A stretch of DNA of 45,816 nucleotides from an uncultured Pelagibacteraceae bacterium (GCA_902622655.1 CACNQY010000008.1:1-45816); one strand, 5' to 3'; positions 1 to 9,580 are shown, counted from the first letter of the stretch. Program-made: numbers and translations. The notes: generated from the sequence alone by a model not told the origin.

Positions 1-843
1 ATTTTGAATAGAACAATTCTCAATATTTTTTGAAATTAATTTAAATTCATTCTCTTTAAGTCTAAAATAAAAACCTATACATTTAATTAACTTTAAGGAT
101 GAAATTTCTTGAGTTTTTTTATATGTAGTTGTGTTTGACGTCATATTAGCTAGCGAAAAGTCAGATTTAGCAAATGATATATTCGTTACCTGCTTATTAT
201 TTGATGTTATAGTTGCTCCTTCATAAAGAACTAAGATCGGAGTATTTCTTATTTGTTTAAACTCTCCTTTTTTTGCATAGGTTATTTGAAATTTATTATC
301 ATTAATTTCCTTTTTTAAATATAAGTTCTTTAAGTTACCGTTTTTATCTTTTTCCTCTGTATAAATTGTAACACCTTTAATAGTATCATTAAATTTCTTG
401 GGTTTTATAAAGTTTCCAAAAAAATTTACTGTTGATGTTCTTAGAAAAGACCTTGCCAAATCTTGTGTTTTTGGAACAATTAGTGATGTAAATATAATCT
501 GCAGCAATAATAATAAAATTGAAATTTTTAATATAAAATTAATAATTTGAATTTTATGAACTCCAAAATTCCAAAAAATCATCAATTCATTATTTAGCTC
601 ATATTTTGTTGTTACATAGAAAATGCTAAAAAATAATACAAATGGAAACAATTTACTCAAAATTTTAGGAAAATTTAATAAAGAATAGTTTATATAAACC
701 ATATAATCTCTACCGTCTTCAATCATTATATCTAGATAATTTACTGCCTGAAAAACCCAAATAACGACACCTGTGCTAATAAGTGCAAGAAAAAGAAAAG
801 TTAAATAATCTGATAATAATTTTCTAAATAATATTTTTTTCAT
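1..843 (-). CDS. lptF: LptF, lipopolysaccharide export permease (3' end beyond window)
   Basis: Inner-membrane permease of the LptBFG ABC transporter that extracts LPS and pushes it to LptA/LptD. The minus-strand frame is open from an ATG at 843 to base 1 (281 codons), so about 80 C-terminal codons lie left of the window. The N-terminus (MKKILFRKLLSDYLTFLFLA) and the following hydrophobic segments with the ELNNELMIFWNFG coupling-helix region are typical of the YjgP/YjgQ family; the rest is the periplasmic beta-jellyroll. It is divergent from pepA, the usual alphaproteobacterial arrangement. lptG would normally follow it, but the lptG C-terminal part is found at 4229-5080 on the other strand (see the junction feature). 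Confidence 0.88.
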   Translation of the reverse strand, partial: MKKILFRKLLSDYLTFLFLALISTGVVIWVFQAVNYLDIMIEDGRDYMVYINYSLLNFPKILSKLFPFVLFFSIFYVTTKYELNNELMIFWNFGVHKIQIINFILKISILLLLLQIIFTSLIVPKTQDLARSFLRTSTVNFFGNFIKPKKFNDTIKGVTIYTEEKDKNGNLKNLYLKKEINDNKFQITYAKKGEFKQIRNTPILVLYEGATITSNNKQVTNISFAKSDFSLANMTSNTTTYKKTQEISSLKLIKCIGFYFRLKENEFKLISKNIENCSIQN

Positions 844-904
844 TGAAATATATGATTTTTCTACTTATATACCATTTATCTCGTAGAGATTGTATTTAAA
901 ATTT

Positions 905-2359
905 ATGCCAATCGCAATTAATTATAAAAATAACAATTCTAAAAAAAATATGATCAATCTTATTCTATTTGTTGACGAAAAGTTTAATATTTCTACTTTA
1001 AGAAAACATATTTCAAGCCAGGAATATTCATTTATTTCAGATTTAATTAAATCAACAGACCTCAAAAAAAAAATTATTACTTTTGATATAAGCTCAAAAA
1101 GAAAGCTAATTTTAGTTGCTCTAAATAAAAATATTACAAATTCTGGTGCAGAAAAGCTAGGTGCAAAGTTTTATGATTTATTTAAAGACTCAAAAAAAAA
1201 TGAATATATATTAAATTCAGATAGCATATCAGCAGTTTCAAAAAATCTTGTAGGATATTTTGTTCATGGTTTAAGACTAAAATCTTATGTTTTTGAGAAA
1301 TATAAGACAAAAAAAAGTAAGAATAATATTTCAATAACCGTAATTGGTAAAAACAAACCATCATCTAAAGATCTAATTAGATTTAAAGCTATAGAGGAAG
1401 GAACTTTTTTCACTAGAGATTTAGTTTCTGAACCAGGAAATGTTTTACATCCTGATGAGTACGCAAAAAGGTTAAGCTCATTAAAAAAAGATGGTTTAAA
1501 AATAAATATTTATGACGAAAAAAAATTAAAAAAAATGGGTATGAATACTTTACTTGGAGTTGGTCAAGGAAGCATTCGCGGATCATATTTAGTTACAATG
1601 GAATGGAATGGATTAAAAGATAAATCTAAACCTCTAGCTTTTGTAGGTAAAGGAGTTTGTTTTGATACGGGAGGTATTTCATTAAAACCTGCAAAATTTA
1701 TGGAAGATATGACATATGATATGGCAGGATCTGCTGTTGTAGTAGGCTTAATGAAAAGTCTAGCCTTAAGAAAAGCAAAAATAAATGCAGTTGGTGTTGT
1801 TGGTCTTGTTGAAAATATGCCTGGAGGCAATGCACTTAGACCAGGAGATATTTTAAAATCTTATAGTGGAAAAACAGTAGAAGTTTTAAATACAGACGCA
1901 GAAGGGAGATTAGTATTAGCAGATGCTCTTACATATACAGAAGAAAAATTTAAACCTAAATTTATTGTAGACTTAGCAACTTTAACAGGAGCTATTATTG
2001 TTTCGTTAGGATCTGAGTATGCAGGTTTATTTTCAAATGATGATAAGCTATCAAATCAATTAATTAGTGCTGGAGAAAATATTGAAGAGAGAGTTTGGAG
2101 AATGCCACTAAATAAGAATTTTGATAAATTGATTGACTCAAAAAACGCAGATATGCAGAATATAAATTATGTTGGTGGGGCTGGTTCCACAACAGCTGCA
2201 CAATTTTTACAAAGATTTATCTTAAACAAAACACCTTGGGCTCATCTAGATATAGCTGGTATGGCTTTTTCAAAATATGGAGGTGCACTTAATTCAGGTG
2301 GCGCGACTGGATATGGGGTAAGATTATTAAATAAATTAATAGAGGATCATTATGAGTAG
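905..2359 (+). CDS. pepA: Leucyl aminopeptidase (M17 family)
   Basis: Cytosolic di-metal aminopeptidase that releases N-terminal residues from peptides. The C-terminal catalytic domain carries the M17 signature NTDAEGRLVLAD and the metal/lysine segment VGKGVCFDTGG. The N-terminal domain is short and lysine-rich. A TTG at 890 would add five residues (MYLKF), but the ATG at 905 (MPIAINYK) fits the family start better; no clear Shine-Dalgarno decides between them. It overlaps ndk by 8 bases, so the two are probably co-transcribed. Divergent lptF starts 61 bases upstream, so both promoters must lie in that short gap. Confidence 0.93.
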   Translation: MPIAINYKNNNSKKNMINLILFVDEKFNISTLRKHISSQEYSFISDLIKSTDLKKKIITFDISSKRKLILVALNKNITNSGAEKLGAKFYDLFKDSKKNEYILNSDSISAVSKNLVGYFVHGLRLKSYVFEKYKTKKSKNNISITVIGKNKPSSKDLIRFKAIEEGTFFTRDLVSEPGNVLHPDEYAKRLSSLKKDGLKINIYDEKKLKKMGMNTLLGVGQGSIRGSYLVTMEWNGLKDKSKPLAFVGKGVCFDTGGISLKPAKFMEDMTYDMAGSAVVVGLMKSLALRKAKINAVGVVGLVENMPGGNALRPGDILKSYSGKTVEVLNTDAEGRLVLADALTYTEEKFKPKFIVDLATLTGAIIVSLGSEYAGLFSNDDKLSNQLISAGENIEERVWRMPLNKNFDKLIDSKNADMQNINYVGGAGSTTAAQFLQRFILNKTPWAHLDIAGMAFSKYGGALNSGGATGYGVRLLNKLIEDHYE

Positions 2360-2762
2360 TATAGAGCAAACCTTATCAATAATTAAACCAGATGCTGTTG
2401 AAAGAAATCTCGAAAGCGAAATAAAGGAAATGTTTAAAAATAATGGTTTTTCAATTTTAAAAGAAAAAAAAATTCAAATAGAAAAATCAGAGGCAGAAAA
2501 ATTTTATAAAGTACATGAAACTAAACCATTTTATAGTGATCTATGTGATTATCTTTCCTCAGGTCCGATTGTTGTTATGGTTCTCGAGAAAGAAGATGCT
2601 GTATTGGGAAATAGAGCATTAATGGGTGCAACAAATCCAAAAGATGCAGAAGAGGGCACTATTAGAAAAAAATATGGAATTTCAATTGACAAAAATTCAG
2701 TCCATGGATCTGATAGTATAGAAAATGCAAAAATTGAAATAGATTTTTTCTTTAAAGATTAA
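2352..2762 (+). CDS. ndk: Nucleoside diphosphate kinase
   Basis: Transfers the terminal phosphate of ATP to other nucleoside diphosphates through a phosphohistidine. The 136 residues match the normal bacterial length. The active-site His is H118 in NSVHGSD, the N-terminal signature is LSIIKPDAVERN, and GATNPKDAEEGTIR provides nucleotide contacts. The ATG overlaps the end of pepA by 8 bases, so translational coupling is likely. Its 3' end overlaps the 3' end of convergent purN by 11 bases. Confidence 0.96.
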   Translation: MSSIEQTLSIIKPDAVERNLESEIKEMFKNNGFSILKEKKIQIEKSEAEKFYKVHETKPFYSDLCDYLSSGPIVVMVLEKEDAVLGNRALMGATNPKDAEEGTIRKKYGISIDKNSVHGSDSIENAKIEIDFFFKD

Positions 2763-3333
2763 ATACTTTTAATATAGCTTTTGGATATATCTTATGTTCT
2801 TGAACTAAAATTTTTTTAGCAAGAGAAGTCTCAGTTTCACTTTTTGAAATTCTAACTCTTTTTTGGAGAATAATTTTTCCAGAATCTAGTCTAGAATTTA
2901 CGAAATGGACAGTACAACCTGAATATTTTTCTTTATTGAGCAATGCTCTTTTGTGAGTGTTTAAACCTTTGTATTTAGGGAGTAATGATGGGTGTATATT
3001 TAAAATTTTTCCATTAAATTTTTTAATAAAATTTTTCGATAAAATTTTCATAAAACCTGCAAGACAGATTATTCTAATATTATTTTGTTTTAATACATAA
3101 AGTAATTTACTTTCACTTAAATTTTTTTCTTTAAAATTTAATACCTTTTTTTTTATTTTATATATTCTAGAATAATTCAATCCTTTTGCTTTAAAGTTAT
3201 TTGATACAATAAACTCGATAGATATAGGAGATTTTTTAGTTTTTGAAAATTTAATTAGTGATTTTAAATTACTCCCCCTGCCTGAAATAAACACAGCTGC
3301 GCCAATTTTATTATAACCAGTTGATTGAGCCAT
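2752..3333 (-). CDS. purN: Phosphoribosylglycinamide formyltransferase
   Basis: GAR transformylase, the third step of purine synthesis, using 10-formyl-tetrahydrofolate. It has the N-terminal phosphate-binding loop ISGRGSNLKSL, the catalytic Asn and His in LNIHPSLLPKYKG, and the downstream THKRAL and DSGKIILQ segments with the catalytic Asp. The frame is open to 3378, but the ATG at 3333 (MAQSTGYNKIGAAVF) places the Rossmann start at the usual distance and leaves a 23-base overlap with purM. It is the second gene of a purM-purN operon, a common pairing. Confidence 0.93.
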   Translation of the reverse strand: MAQSTGYNKIGAAVFISGRGSNLKSLIKFSKTKKSPISIEFIVSNNFKAKGLNYSRIYKIKKKVLNFKEKNLSESKLLYVLKQNNIRIICLAGFMKILSKNFIKKFNGKILNIHPSLLPKYKGLNTHKRALLNKEKYSGCTVHFVNSRLDSGKIILQKRVRISKSETETSLAKKILVQEHKIYPKAILKVFNL

Positions 3334-4240
3334 GTAATTTAATTTTGTTTTTGCCCTCAGAAATTTTTCCAATAACATAAGGTTTATAATCCTTTGAAAA
3401 AAATTTATTTATCTTTTTTAAATTTTTTATGTCAATAATTAAGCAAAATCCAACTCCACAATTAAATGTTTTGAGCATTTCTTTATCGGAAATTCCGTTA
3501 TTTTTAAGCCATTTAAATATTTTAGAAGTTTTGATTTGACTTAAATTTATATTTGCTGAAAATTTATCTGGCATAACTCTTGTAATATTGTCAGATAATC
3601 CTCCTCCAGTTATATTTGCACAACCATTAATTAAGTTATTGTTAATTAAATTCATTATTTCCTTAACATATATTTTTGTTGGTTTTAAAAGCTCAAATTT
3701 TAAAAATTTATTTTTTTTAATATTGATTTTTTTTTGTTTGAGTAAATATCTTACTAGTGAATATCCATTAGAATGTAAACCACTGGATGGTACTGCTAGT
3801 ATAAGGTTATTTTTTTTTATTTTATTTTTATTTAAAATTTTATTCTTTCCAACAACTCCAACTGCAAAGCCAGCGATATCAAATTTTCCTTTTTCGTAAG
3901 TATCGGGCATTTCGGCTGTTTCTCCACCAACGAGCTCGCACCCAGATTGTTTACAGCCATCAACGATACCCTTCATGATTGATTTAAGTTTTTTTAAATC
4001 GATTTTATTTATTGATATGTAATCTAAAAAAAGTAAAGGCTTAGCTCCTTGAACGATCAAATCGTTTACACTCATAGCAACTAAGTCAATTCCAATAGTA
4101 TCAAATTTATTTAACTTATTAGCAATCTCAATTTTAGTTCCCACGCCATCAGTACAAGCTACAATTTTAGGCTGTTTAACGTTATTTGGTATATTAGTAA
4201 TTGAACCGAAACCCCCTATATTCGAAAACTTTTTTTTATT
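3311..4240 (-). CDS. purM: PurM, phosphoribosylformylglycinamidine cyclo-ligase, 5'-truncated
   Basis: AIR synthetase, the fifth step of purine synthesis. The family-like reading frame starts at about 4240: NKKKFSNIGGFGS, then the ATP-loop motif TDGVGTK around the GTG at 4144, then VNDLIVQGAKPLLFLDY, GGETAEMP and SSGLHSNGYSLVR. About 309 residues are present against about 345 normally, so roughly 35-40 N-terminal residues (the YKxAGVDI region) are absent. There is no ATG, GTG or TTG in frame between the stop at 4286-4288 and the GTG at 4144. That GTG lies inside the conserved TDGVGTK motif and cannot be the native start. The 5' end is lost where the sequence switches to lptG. As it stands the gene is probably non-functional, or the join is artificial. 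Confidence 0.85.
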   Translation of the reverse strand, partial: NKKKFSNIGGFGSITNIPNNVKQPKIVACTDGVGTKIEIANKLNKFDTIGIDLVAMSVNDLIVQGAKPLLFLDYISINKIDLKKLKSIMKGIVDGCKQSGCELVGGETAEMPDTYEKGKFDIAGFAVGVVGKNKILNKNKIKKNNLILAVPSSGLHSNGYSLVRYLLKQKKINIKKNKFLKFELLKPTKIYVKEIMNLINNNLINGCANITGGGLSDNITRVMPDKFSANINLSQIKTSKIFKWLKNNGISDKEMLKTFNCGVGFCLIIDIKNLKKINKFFSKDYKPYVIGKISEGKNKIKLHGSINWL

Positions 4241-4241
4241 A
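4226..4241. other. Rearrangement breakpoint joining purM' and lptG' head to head
   Basis: To the left, on the minus strand, PurM homology begins abruptly at about 4240. To the right, on the plus strand, LptG homology begins at about 4229-4241 (KIFENKEIDIFKYSG). Both genes lack their N-terminal coding sequence, and the join falls in an A/T homopolymer. Placing lptG behind lptF and restoring purM requires inverting everything from here to beyond the left edge, so this looks like one endpoint of an inversion. It may be biological, or a chimera from DNA amplification or assembly. Confidence 0.75.
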
Positions 4242-5080
4242 AAATTTTTGAAAATAAAGAGATTGATATATTTAAATATTCTGGTTTAAGAAATTCAAAT
4301 ATACTTTTTATACTAAGCGTTTTATCGCTAATAACAGGAGTTTTTGTAATATCAATCTTTTATAATTTTTCCTCAAATCTAAAGAATGTGTATTTAGACT
4401 TAAAATCAAGCTATACAAGTGATGGAAAATACCTTGCTGTTGTTACCAAAAATGGACTTTGGATAAAAGATAGAGTCGAGAATAAAATAATAGTTACAAA
4501 CTCCTCGTCGATAGATAAAGAATTCTTAATTAATAACTTTATAACAGAGTTTGATAAAGACTTTAATGTTATAAGAAATATTCAAAGTGATAAGATAGAT
4601 ATTTCAAAAAATAATTGGAAAATTATTAATGCCAAGGTTTTTAAAAAAAATAATTATACATCTGAAAATCAAATAGAATTGCTCACAAACTTTGATTTAG
4701 ACAGAATCCAAACACTATATTCAAATTTGTCTGCATTAAATTTATATGAATTATATGAAATAAGAGAAAATTATAAAAAGTTAAATTATTCAATAACTGA
4801 AATCGATTTACATATGCTAAAGCTTTTATCATTTCCATTTAATTTAGTTTTAATAGCTCTTTTTTCTTCTTTAATAATGCTAAATATTAAACAAATCAAA
4901 AGCTCTACTTTTAAAATATCGATAGGTCTTTTTTTATCTGTAATTATCTACTATTTAAATAACTTTTTGTATGTTTTGGGAGGAACTGAAAGAATATCAT
5001 TAATTATTTCAATAAGTATGCCTTTGGTAATCTTAGCAACCGTCAATAGTTTTATGCTATATAGAGTCAATGAAAAATAA
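4229..5080 (+). CDS. lptG: LptG, lipopolysaccharide export permease, 5'-truncated
   Basis: Second permease subunit of LptBFG. The in-frame sequence from about 4229 (FFIKIFENKEIDIFKYSG, the cytoplasmic coupling segment) runs through TM3 (SNILFILSVLSLITG), the periplasmic jellyroll (WIKDRVENKIIV) and three C-terminal membrane helices. About 283 residues are present against roughly 360, so TM1, TM2 and their start codon are missing. The first possible start codon is a GTG at 4388, inside the domain. An in-frame TGA lies at 4202. It overlaps lptD by 11 bases, the normal order, so its right side is native and its left side is the breakpoint. Confidence 0.82.
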   Translation, partial: LFFIKIFENKEIDIFKYSGLRNSNILFILSVLSLITGVFVISIFYNFSSNLKNVYLDLKSSYTSDGKYLAVVTKNGLWIKDRVENKIIVTNSSSIDKEFLINNFITEFDKDFNVIRNIQSDKIDISKNNWKIINAKVFKKNNYTSENQIELLTNFDLDRIQTLYSNLSALNLYELYEIRENYKKLNYSITEIDLHMLKLLSFPFNLVLIALFSSLIMLNIKQIKSSTFKISIGLFLSVIIYYLNNFLYVLGGTERISLIISISMPLVILATVNSFMLYRVNEK

Positions 5081-7688
5081 TATTTTCAAAATTTTTTTAT
5101 CAGTAATATTTTGTTTAGTTTGTACAATTTCATATGCAGTTGAACAATTTAATTTTGATGTAACAGAGGTGCGAATACTTGATAATGGCAATAAATTTAT
5201 AGGCACTAAAAGAGGTAAAATTACATCTAACAATGGAATAATTATAGATGCAAATCAGTTTGAATATAACAAGAAGACAAATATCCTTCAAGCAGAGGGA
5301 AATGTAGAAATTTTTGACAATATAAATAATTCTAAAATTTTTACAGAAAAAATAATTTATAAAAAAAACGAAAGTAAAATCATCACTAAGAATGGGTCAA
5401 AAGCAATCGATTTAACAAATAATATAGAAATATTAGCTGAAGAATTTGAATATAATATTAAACTTAATAATATAGTAGCCAAAAAGAATGTCTTTATAGA
5501 AGATAAAATTGAAGACTATAATATTAAGTCAAACTTTATTAAATATTTTAGAAACGATGGAAAAATAATAACTCAGGGCAAAACTTTTGCTAAAATAAAA
5601 TCAAAATATACATTTGAGTCCGAAAATTTAACATTTTTAAAAAACTCAATGGAATTAATTTCTGATGCTAAGACCATAATAACAGATAAAAAAAATGTAT
5701 ATAATTTATCTAAATTTAAATACTTTTTGAGCAAAGAAGAATTAATTGGTGAGAAAATTATTGTATTTTCAAATTATAAATTGCCAAAAAGTGATAAATT
5801 TTATTTTTCAAGCGGAATAATTAATTTAGGTAATCAAAATTTTATTGCTAAAGATACTGAAATAGACATTCATAAAGGCATTTTTAACAATACTGACAAT
5901 GATCCTAGATTAAAAGGTGTTTCCTCAATTAAAGAAGGTCCAATAACAAAGATAAATAAAGGGATTTTCACAAGTTGTAAGAAAGATGACAATTGTCCAC
6001 CATGGTCTATCCAAGCAAGTGAAATAAGGCACGATAAAAAGAAAAAAGAAATAAATTATAAAAACGCTATATTAAAAATATATGACGTTCCTGTACTTTA
6101 TTTTCCAAAATTTTTTCATCCCGACCCTACAGTAAATAGAAAATCTGGAATTTTAAAACCAGTTTTAAATAATTCAAGCTTATTGGGTAACTCTTTAAGT
6201 GTTCCATATTACCATGTGTTTTCAAATAAAAGCGATTTGACATCAGCTCCAACATTTTTTGATAGTGGTATTAAAATGATACAGAATGAATTCAGAAAAA
6301 TTGGAAATAATTTTGACTTATTATTAAATTTTGGTCATTCAAGAGATTATAAGTCAACAACACAAAGTAAAAATAAAAATACTAGTTATTTATTTTCTAA
6401 ATTAAATTTAGATTTAGGTTTGGAAAAATTTAATTCAAGTAAAATGTATATAAATCTAGAAAAAGTTACAAATGATACTTTTCTAAAAATATTTGACGGA
6501 AATTTAATTGAAAATACAAACTCATTAAAACCGAAAGATAATAATGTTTTATATAGTGAATTAAAACTATCTTTAAATCACGATAACTATAATTTAACTA
6601 CAGGTTTACAATCATACGAAAATTTACAATTAAATAACAACGACAGGTATCAATATATATTACCTTATTATGATTTTAATAAGATTTTATCTTCAAATTT
6701 AATGAACGGATCATTAAATTTTAATTCTAATGGGAGTAATGATTTAAATGATACTAATAAGTTAAAATCCAGAATAAGTAATAGTTTATCTTACTCAAGT
6801 TTAGATTTTTTTTCAAAATATGGTTTTAAAAATAATTTTAATATTAATTTAAAAAATCTTAATTCTATTGGAAAAAATATTTCAGAATTCAAATCTAGTC
6901 CTCAAGTAGAGTTTTCTTCTCTTTTTGAGCTTAAATCAATTATTCCAATGAAAAAAGAAAATGACAGGTATATTAATTTTTTAACACCGAAAATTTCATT
7001 CAGAATGAATCCAGGAGATATGAAGGATAACAACACTAATGAAAGAACTATCAATACAGACAATATATTTTCCTTAGATAGACTTGGATTGGTAGACTCT
7101 TTTGAAGCAGGAAGATCTTTGACTGTTGGGTTAGATTACAAAAAGCAAATGCTTAAAGACATGAATAAGTATTTTGAATTTAAACTTGCATCAGTGTTAA
7201 GAGATCAAGAAGAAAATTTTATACCAAAAAGTACAACTCTTAACAAAAAATCTTCAAATATCTTTGGTTCATTGACTGGAAGTTTTTCAAAAAATTTAAA
7301 TTTAAATTATAATTTTGCAATTGATAATAATTTAAATGAGTTAGACCACAATGATATCAATGCAGAACTAACTTTAGGTAATTTTGTTACATCACTTAAT
7401 TTTATTAAAGAGCAAGATGAAATGGGAGATCAAAGTTTTATCAAAAACAGTACATATTATAAAATTAATGAAAAAAATAAGATTTCATTTAATACAAGAA
7501 GAAATAGAAAAATTAATTTAACAGAATTTTATAATTTAGTTTATGAGTATAAAAATGATTGTCTAGTTGCTGGAATAAAGTATAAAAAAACCTACTATGA
7601 AGACAGAGATTTAAAACCAGTTGAAGATCTACTGTTTACAATTACTTTATTTCCTTTGACTACTTTTGAACAGAAAGTAGATCAATAA
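5070..7688 (+). CDS. lptD: LptD, outer-membrane LPS assembly protein
   Basis: Outer-membrane barrel that inserts LPS into the outer leaflet with lipoprotein LptE. A signal peptide spans residues 1 to about 24 (cleavage near SYA). It is followed by an OstA/LptA-like periplasmic beta-jellyroll (about 35-230) and a C-terminal beta-barrel of about 550 residues. Conserved segments include YDVPVLYFPKFFHPDP and the C-terminal YEYKNDCLVAGIKYKK. Two cysteines near residue 305 (CKKDDNC) and one near 835 could form the disulfides known in the family. The length of 872 aa is on the long side for SAR11-sized genes. It lies in the classical lptG-lptD-surA-pdxA-rsmA order. Confidence 0.93.
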   Translation: MKNNIFKIFLSVIFCLVCTISYAVEQFNFDVTEVRILDNGNKFIGTKRGKITSNNGIIIDANQFEYNKKTNILQAEGNVEIFDNINNSKIFTEKIIYKKNESKIITKNGSKAIDLTNNIEILAEEFEYNIKLNNIVAKKNVFIEDKIEDYNIKSNFIKYFRNDGKIITQGKTFAKIKSKYTFESENLTFLKNSMELISDAKTIITDKKNVYNLSKFKYFLSKEELIGEKIIVFSNYKLPKSDKFYFSSGIINLGNQNFIAKDTEIDIHKGIFNNTDNDPRLKGVSSIKEGPITKINKGIFTSCKKDDNCPPWSIQASEIRHDKKKKEINYKNAILKIYDVPVLYFPKFFHPDPTVNRKSGILKPVLNNSSLLGNSLSVPYYHVFSNKSDLTSAPTFFDSGIKMIQNEFRKIGNNFDLLLNFGHSRDYKSTTQSKNKNTSYLFSKLNLDLGLEKFNSSKMYINLEKVTNDTFLKIFDGNLIENTNSLKPKDNNVLYSELKLSLNHDNYNLTTGLQSYENLQLNNNDRYQYILPYYDFNKILSSNLMNGSLNFNSNGSNDLNDTNKLKSRISNSLSYSSLDFFSKYGFKNNFNINLKNLNSIGKNISEFKSSPQVEFSSLFELKSIIPMKKENDRYINFLTPKISFRMNPGDMKDNNTNERTINTDNIFSLDRLGLVDSFEAGRSLTVGLDYKKQMLKDMNKYFEFKLASVLRDQEENFIPKSTTLNKKSSNIFGSLTGSFSKNLNLNYNFAIDNNLNELDHNDINAELTLGNFVTSLNFIKEQDEMGDQSFIKNSTYYKINEKNKISFNTRRNRKINLTEFYNLVYEYKNDCLVAGIKYKKTYYEDRDLKPVEDLLFTITLFPLTTFEQKVDQ

Positions 7689-7698
7689 AGTTTTTAAA

Positions 7699-8622
7699 AT
7701 GAAATTTATTCAAATATTTGTAATATCTTTATTTATAAAAATTTTTATTTCATCACAAGCCTTAGCTTTAGAAAATAAAGTACTTTTTAAGATAAATAAT
7801 GAAATAATTACATCAATAGATATTCTACATGAAATTCAATATCTTAATCTTTTAAATGAAAATTTAAAAAATTTAGAAAAAGAAAAAATGTTTGATATTG
7901 CGCTAAATTCTATATCAAAAGAAAAAATTAAACTAATAGAACTTTTAAAAATATATGGAAATCTAAATGTTGAAGAAAAATATTTTAATATTTTGCTAAA
8001 AGAGTTAATGGGGAAATTTAATTTAGACTCAAAAAAAAATTTTCAAAAATTTACAAATTCAAAAGGAATTGATTTCGAAAGAATAGAGCAGAAAATAAAA
8101 ATTGAACTTCTGTGGAATCAACTAATTGTTAATAAATTTTCTAAAGATATAAAAATAAATAAAGATAAAATAAGAAGTGATATTTCAGAGAATACTTTAC
8201 AAAAAGAATACCTACTTTCTGAAATTATTTTTAATTTAGATAATGAGACACTTGAGCAAAAGTATAACAAAATTAAAAAAGAAATTCTAAGTAATGGATT
8301 TGAAAATGCAGCTCTCATTTATAGTATATCTGGTACTGCAAATAATGGTGGTAAACTAGGCTGGATAAAACAAAATTCGTTAAACAAAAAAATTAAAAAT
8401 ACAATTAATAATACAAGTGTAAATAATTTTACTGATCCAATTGTTGTGCCAGGAGGATTTTTAATATTAAAAATAAATAAAGAAAAAGAGACGAGTGTGG
8501 AAATTGATGTAGACAAAGAGGTTGAAATTATTTCAAGAGAAATAGCTAATAAACAATTAAATCAATTTTCTAATATATATTTTAGTAAAGTAAAAAAAGA
8601 GGTTGTGATAAGTGAATTTTAA
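7699..8622 (+). CDS. surA: SurA-like periplasmic peptidyl-prolyl isomerase/chaperone
   Basis: Periplasmic chaperone for outer-membrane proteins such as LptD, encoded just upstream. It has a signal peptide (about residues 1-24, ending near ALA), a SurA N-domain and a single parvulin domain (SGTANNGGKLGWIKQNSL, then DPIVVPGGFLILKI). At 307 aa it is shorter than the E. coli protein of about 430 aa because it has only one rotamase domain, as is usual in alphaproteobacteria. Its last 11 bases overlap pdxA. Confidence 0.88.
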   Translation: MKFIQIFVISLFIKIFISSQALALENKVLFKINNEIITSIDILHEIQYLNLLNENLKNLEKEKMFDIALNSISKEKIKLIELLKIYGNLNVEEKYFNILLKELMGKFNLDSKKNFQKFTNSKGIDFERIEQKIKIELLWNQLIVNKFSKDIKINKDKIRSDISENTLQKEYLLSEIIFNLDNETLEQKYNKIKKEILSNGFENAALIYSISGTANNGGKLGWIKQNSLNKKIKNTINNTSVNNFTDPIVVPGGFLILKINKEKETSVEIDVDKEVEIISREIANKQLNQFSNIYFSKVKKEVVISEF

Positions 8623-9580
8623 TAATTCAATAATTATAGTTGCAGGAGAACCAAATAGTGTCTTTTTAGAAATTTTTTTTAAATCCCTAAAAAAACTAAA
8701 GACAAAAAAACCGTTAATATTAATTGCTTCACATAAATTGGTAAAACTCCAAATGGCAAAACTAAAATTTAAAAAAAAGATAAAAATTTTAAACTTTAAA
8801 TATCTAGATGGTTTAATCTTAGACAATAAACATATAAATTTAATTAATGTAAATTACAATACATCTAAAGCTTTTGAGAATATATCTTCAAAATCAAATA
8901 AATATATTACTAAATGCTTCGAAACAGCTTTTAAAATAATAAAAAAAACAAAAGTTAAAAGACTGATTTCAGGTCCAATATCTAAAAAAACTTTCTTAAA
9001 AAAAAAACATCTTGGTCTTACTGAATATATTTCTAAAAAATTTAATGTAAAAGAAAGTGCTATGCTTATTTATAATAAAAAAATTTCAGTTTGCCCTCTA
9101 ACAACACATCTGCCCTTAAAATATGTAACGAAAAAAATTAATAAAAAATTACTTATTGAAAAGGTTGAGCTAATAGATAAATTTTATATAGATAAATTTA
9201 AATTTCAACCTAAGATTGGAATATTAGGAATTAATCCTCATTGTGAAAGTATAGATAAATTCAATGAAGATGAAAAAATTATTAAACCCGCTATTAGACA
9301 TTTAAAAAAATTAAATTACAAAGTATCAGGTCCTTATCCAGCAGATACAATTTTCTTAAAAAATAATATTAAAAAATTTGATACAATTATAGGAATGTAT
9401 CATGACCAGGTATTAACTCCAATAAAAACTCTTTTTGAATATGATGCAGTAAATATTACACTTGGACTGCCCTTTTTGAGAATATCTCCTGATCATGGTC
9501 CTAATGAAAAAATGCTTGGAAAGAATTTGTCTAATCCATTAAGTTTAATTAATGCAATTAATTTTTTGGAAAAAAATTGA
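8612..9580 (+). CDS. pdxA: 4-hydroxythreonine-4-phosphate dehydrogenase
   Basis: NAD-dependent enzyme of the DXP-dependent pyridoxal phosphate pathway. Family landmarks are the metal-binding GMYHDQVLTPIK, the phosphate-binding region SGPISKKTF, GILGINPHCES, and the C-terminal ITLGLPFLRISPDHGP. The 322 residues match the family. The start is a GTG at 8612 overlapping surA by 11 bases, which suggests coupled translation; the hydrophobic start NSIIIVAGEPNSV supports it. PLP is also the cofactor of GcvP encoded in this window. Confidence 0.92.
   Translation: MNFNNSIIIVAGEPNSVFLEIFFKSLKKLKTKKPLILIASHKLVKLQMAKLKFKKKIKILNFKYLDGLILDNKHINLINVNYNTSKAFENISSKSNKYITKCFETAFKIIKKTKVKRLISGPISKKTFLKKKHLGLTEYISKKFNVKESAMLIYNKKISVCPLTTHLPLKYVTKKINKKLLIEKVELIDKFYIDKFKFQPKIGILGINPHCESIDKFNEDEKIIKPAIRHLKKLNYKVSGPYPADTIFLKNNIKKFDTIIGMYHDQVLTPIKTLFEYDAVNITLGLPFLRISPDHGPNEKMLGKNLSNPLSLINAINFLEKN

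Noticed and set aside
890..904. TTG-initiated extension of PepA by five residues
   Set aside because: The ATG at 905 gives a family-like N-terminus; the extra residues MYLKF have no support.
4142..4144. GTG as the purM start codon
   Set aside because: It lies within the conserved TDGVGTK motif; PurM homology continues upstream to about 4240, so this is only the first legal start after a truncation.
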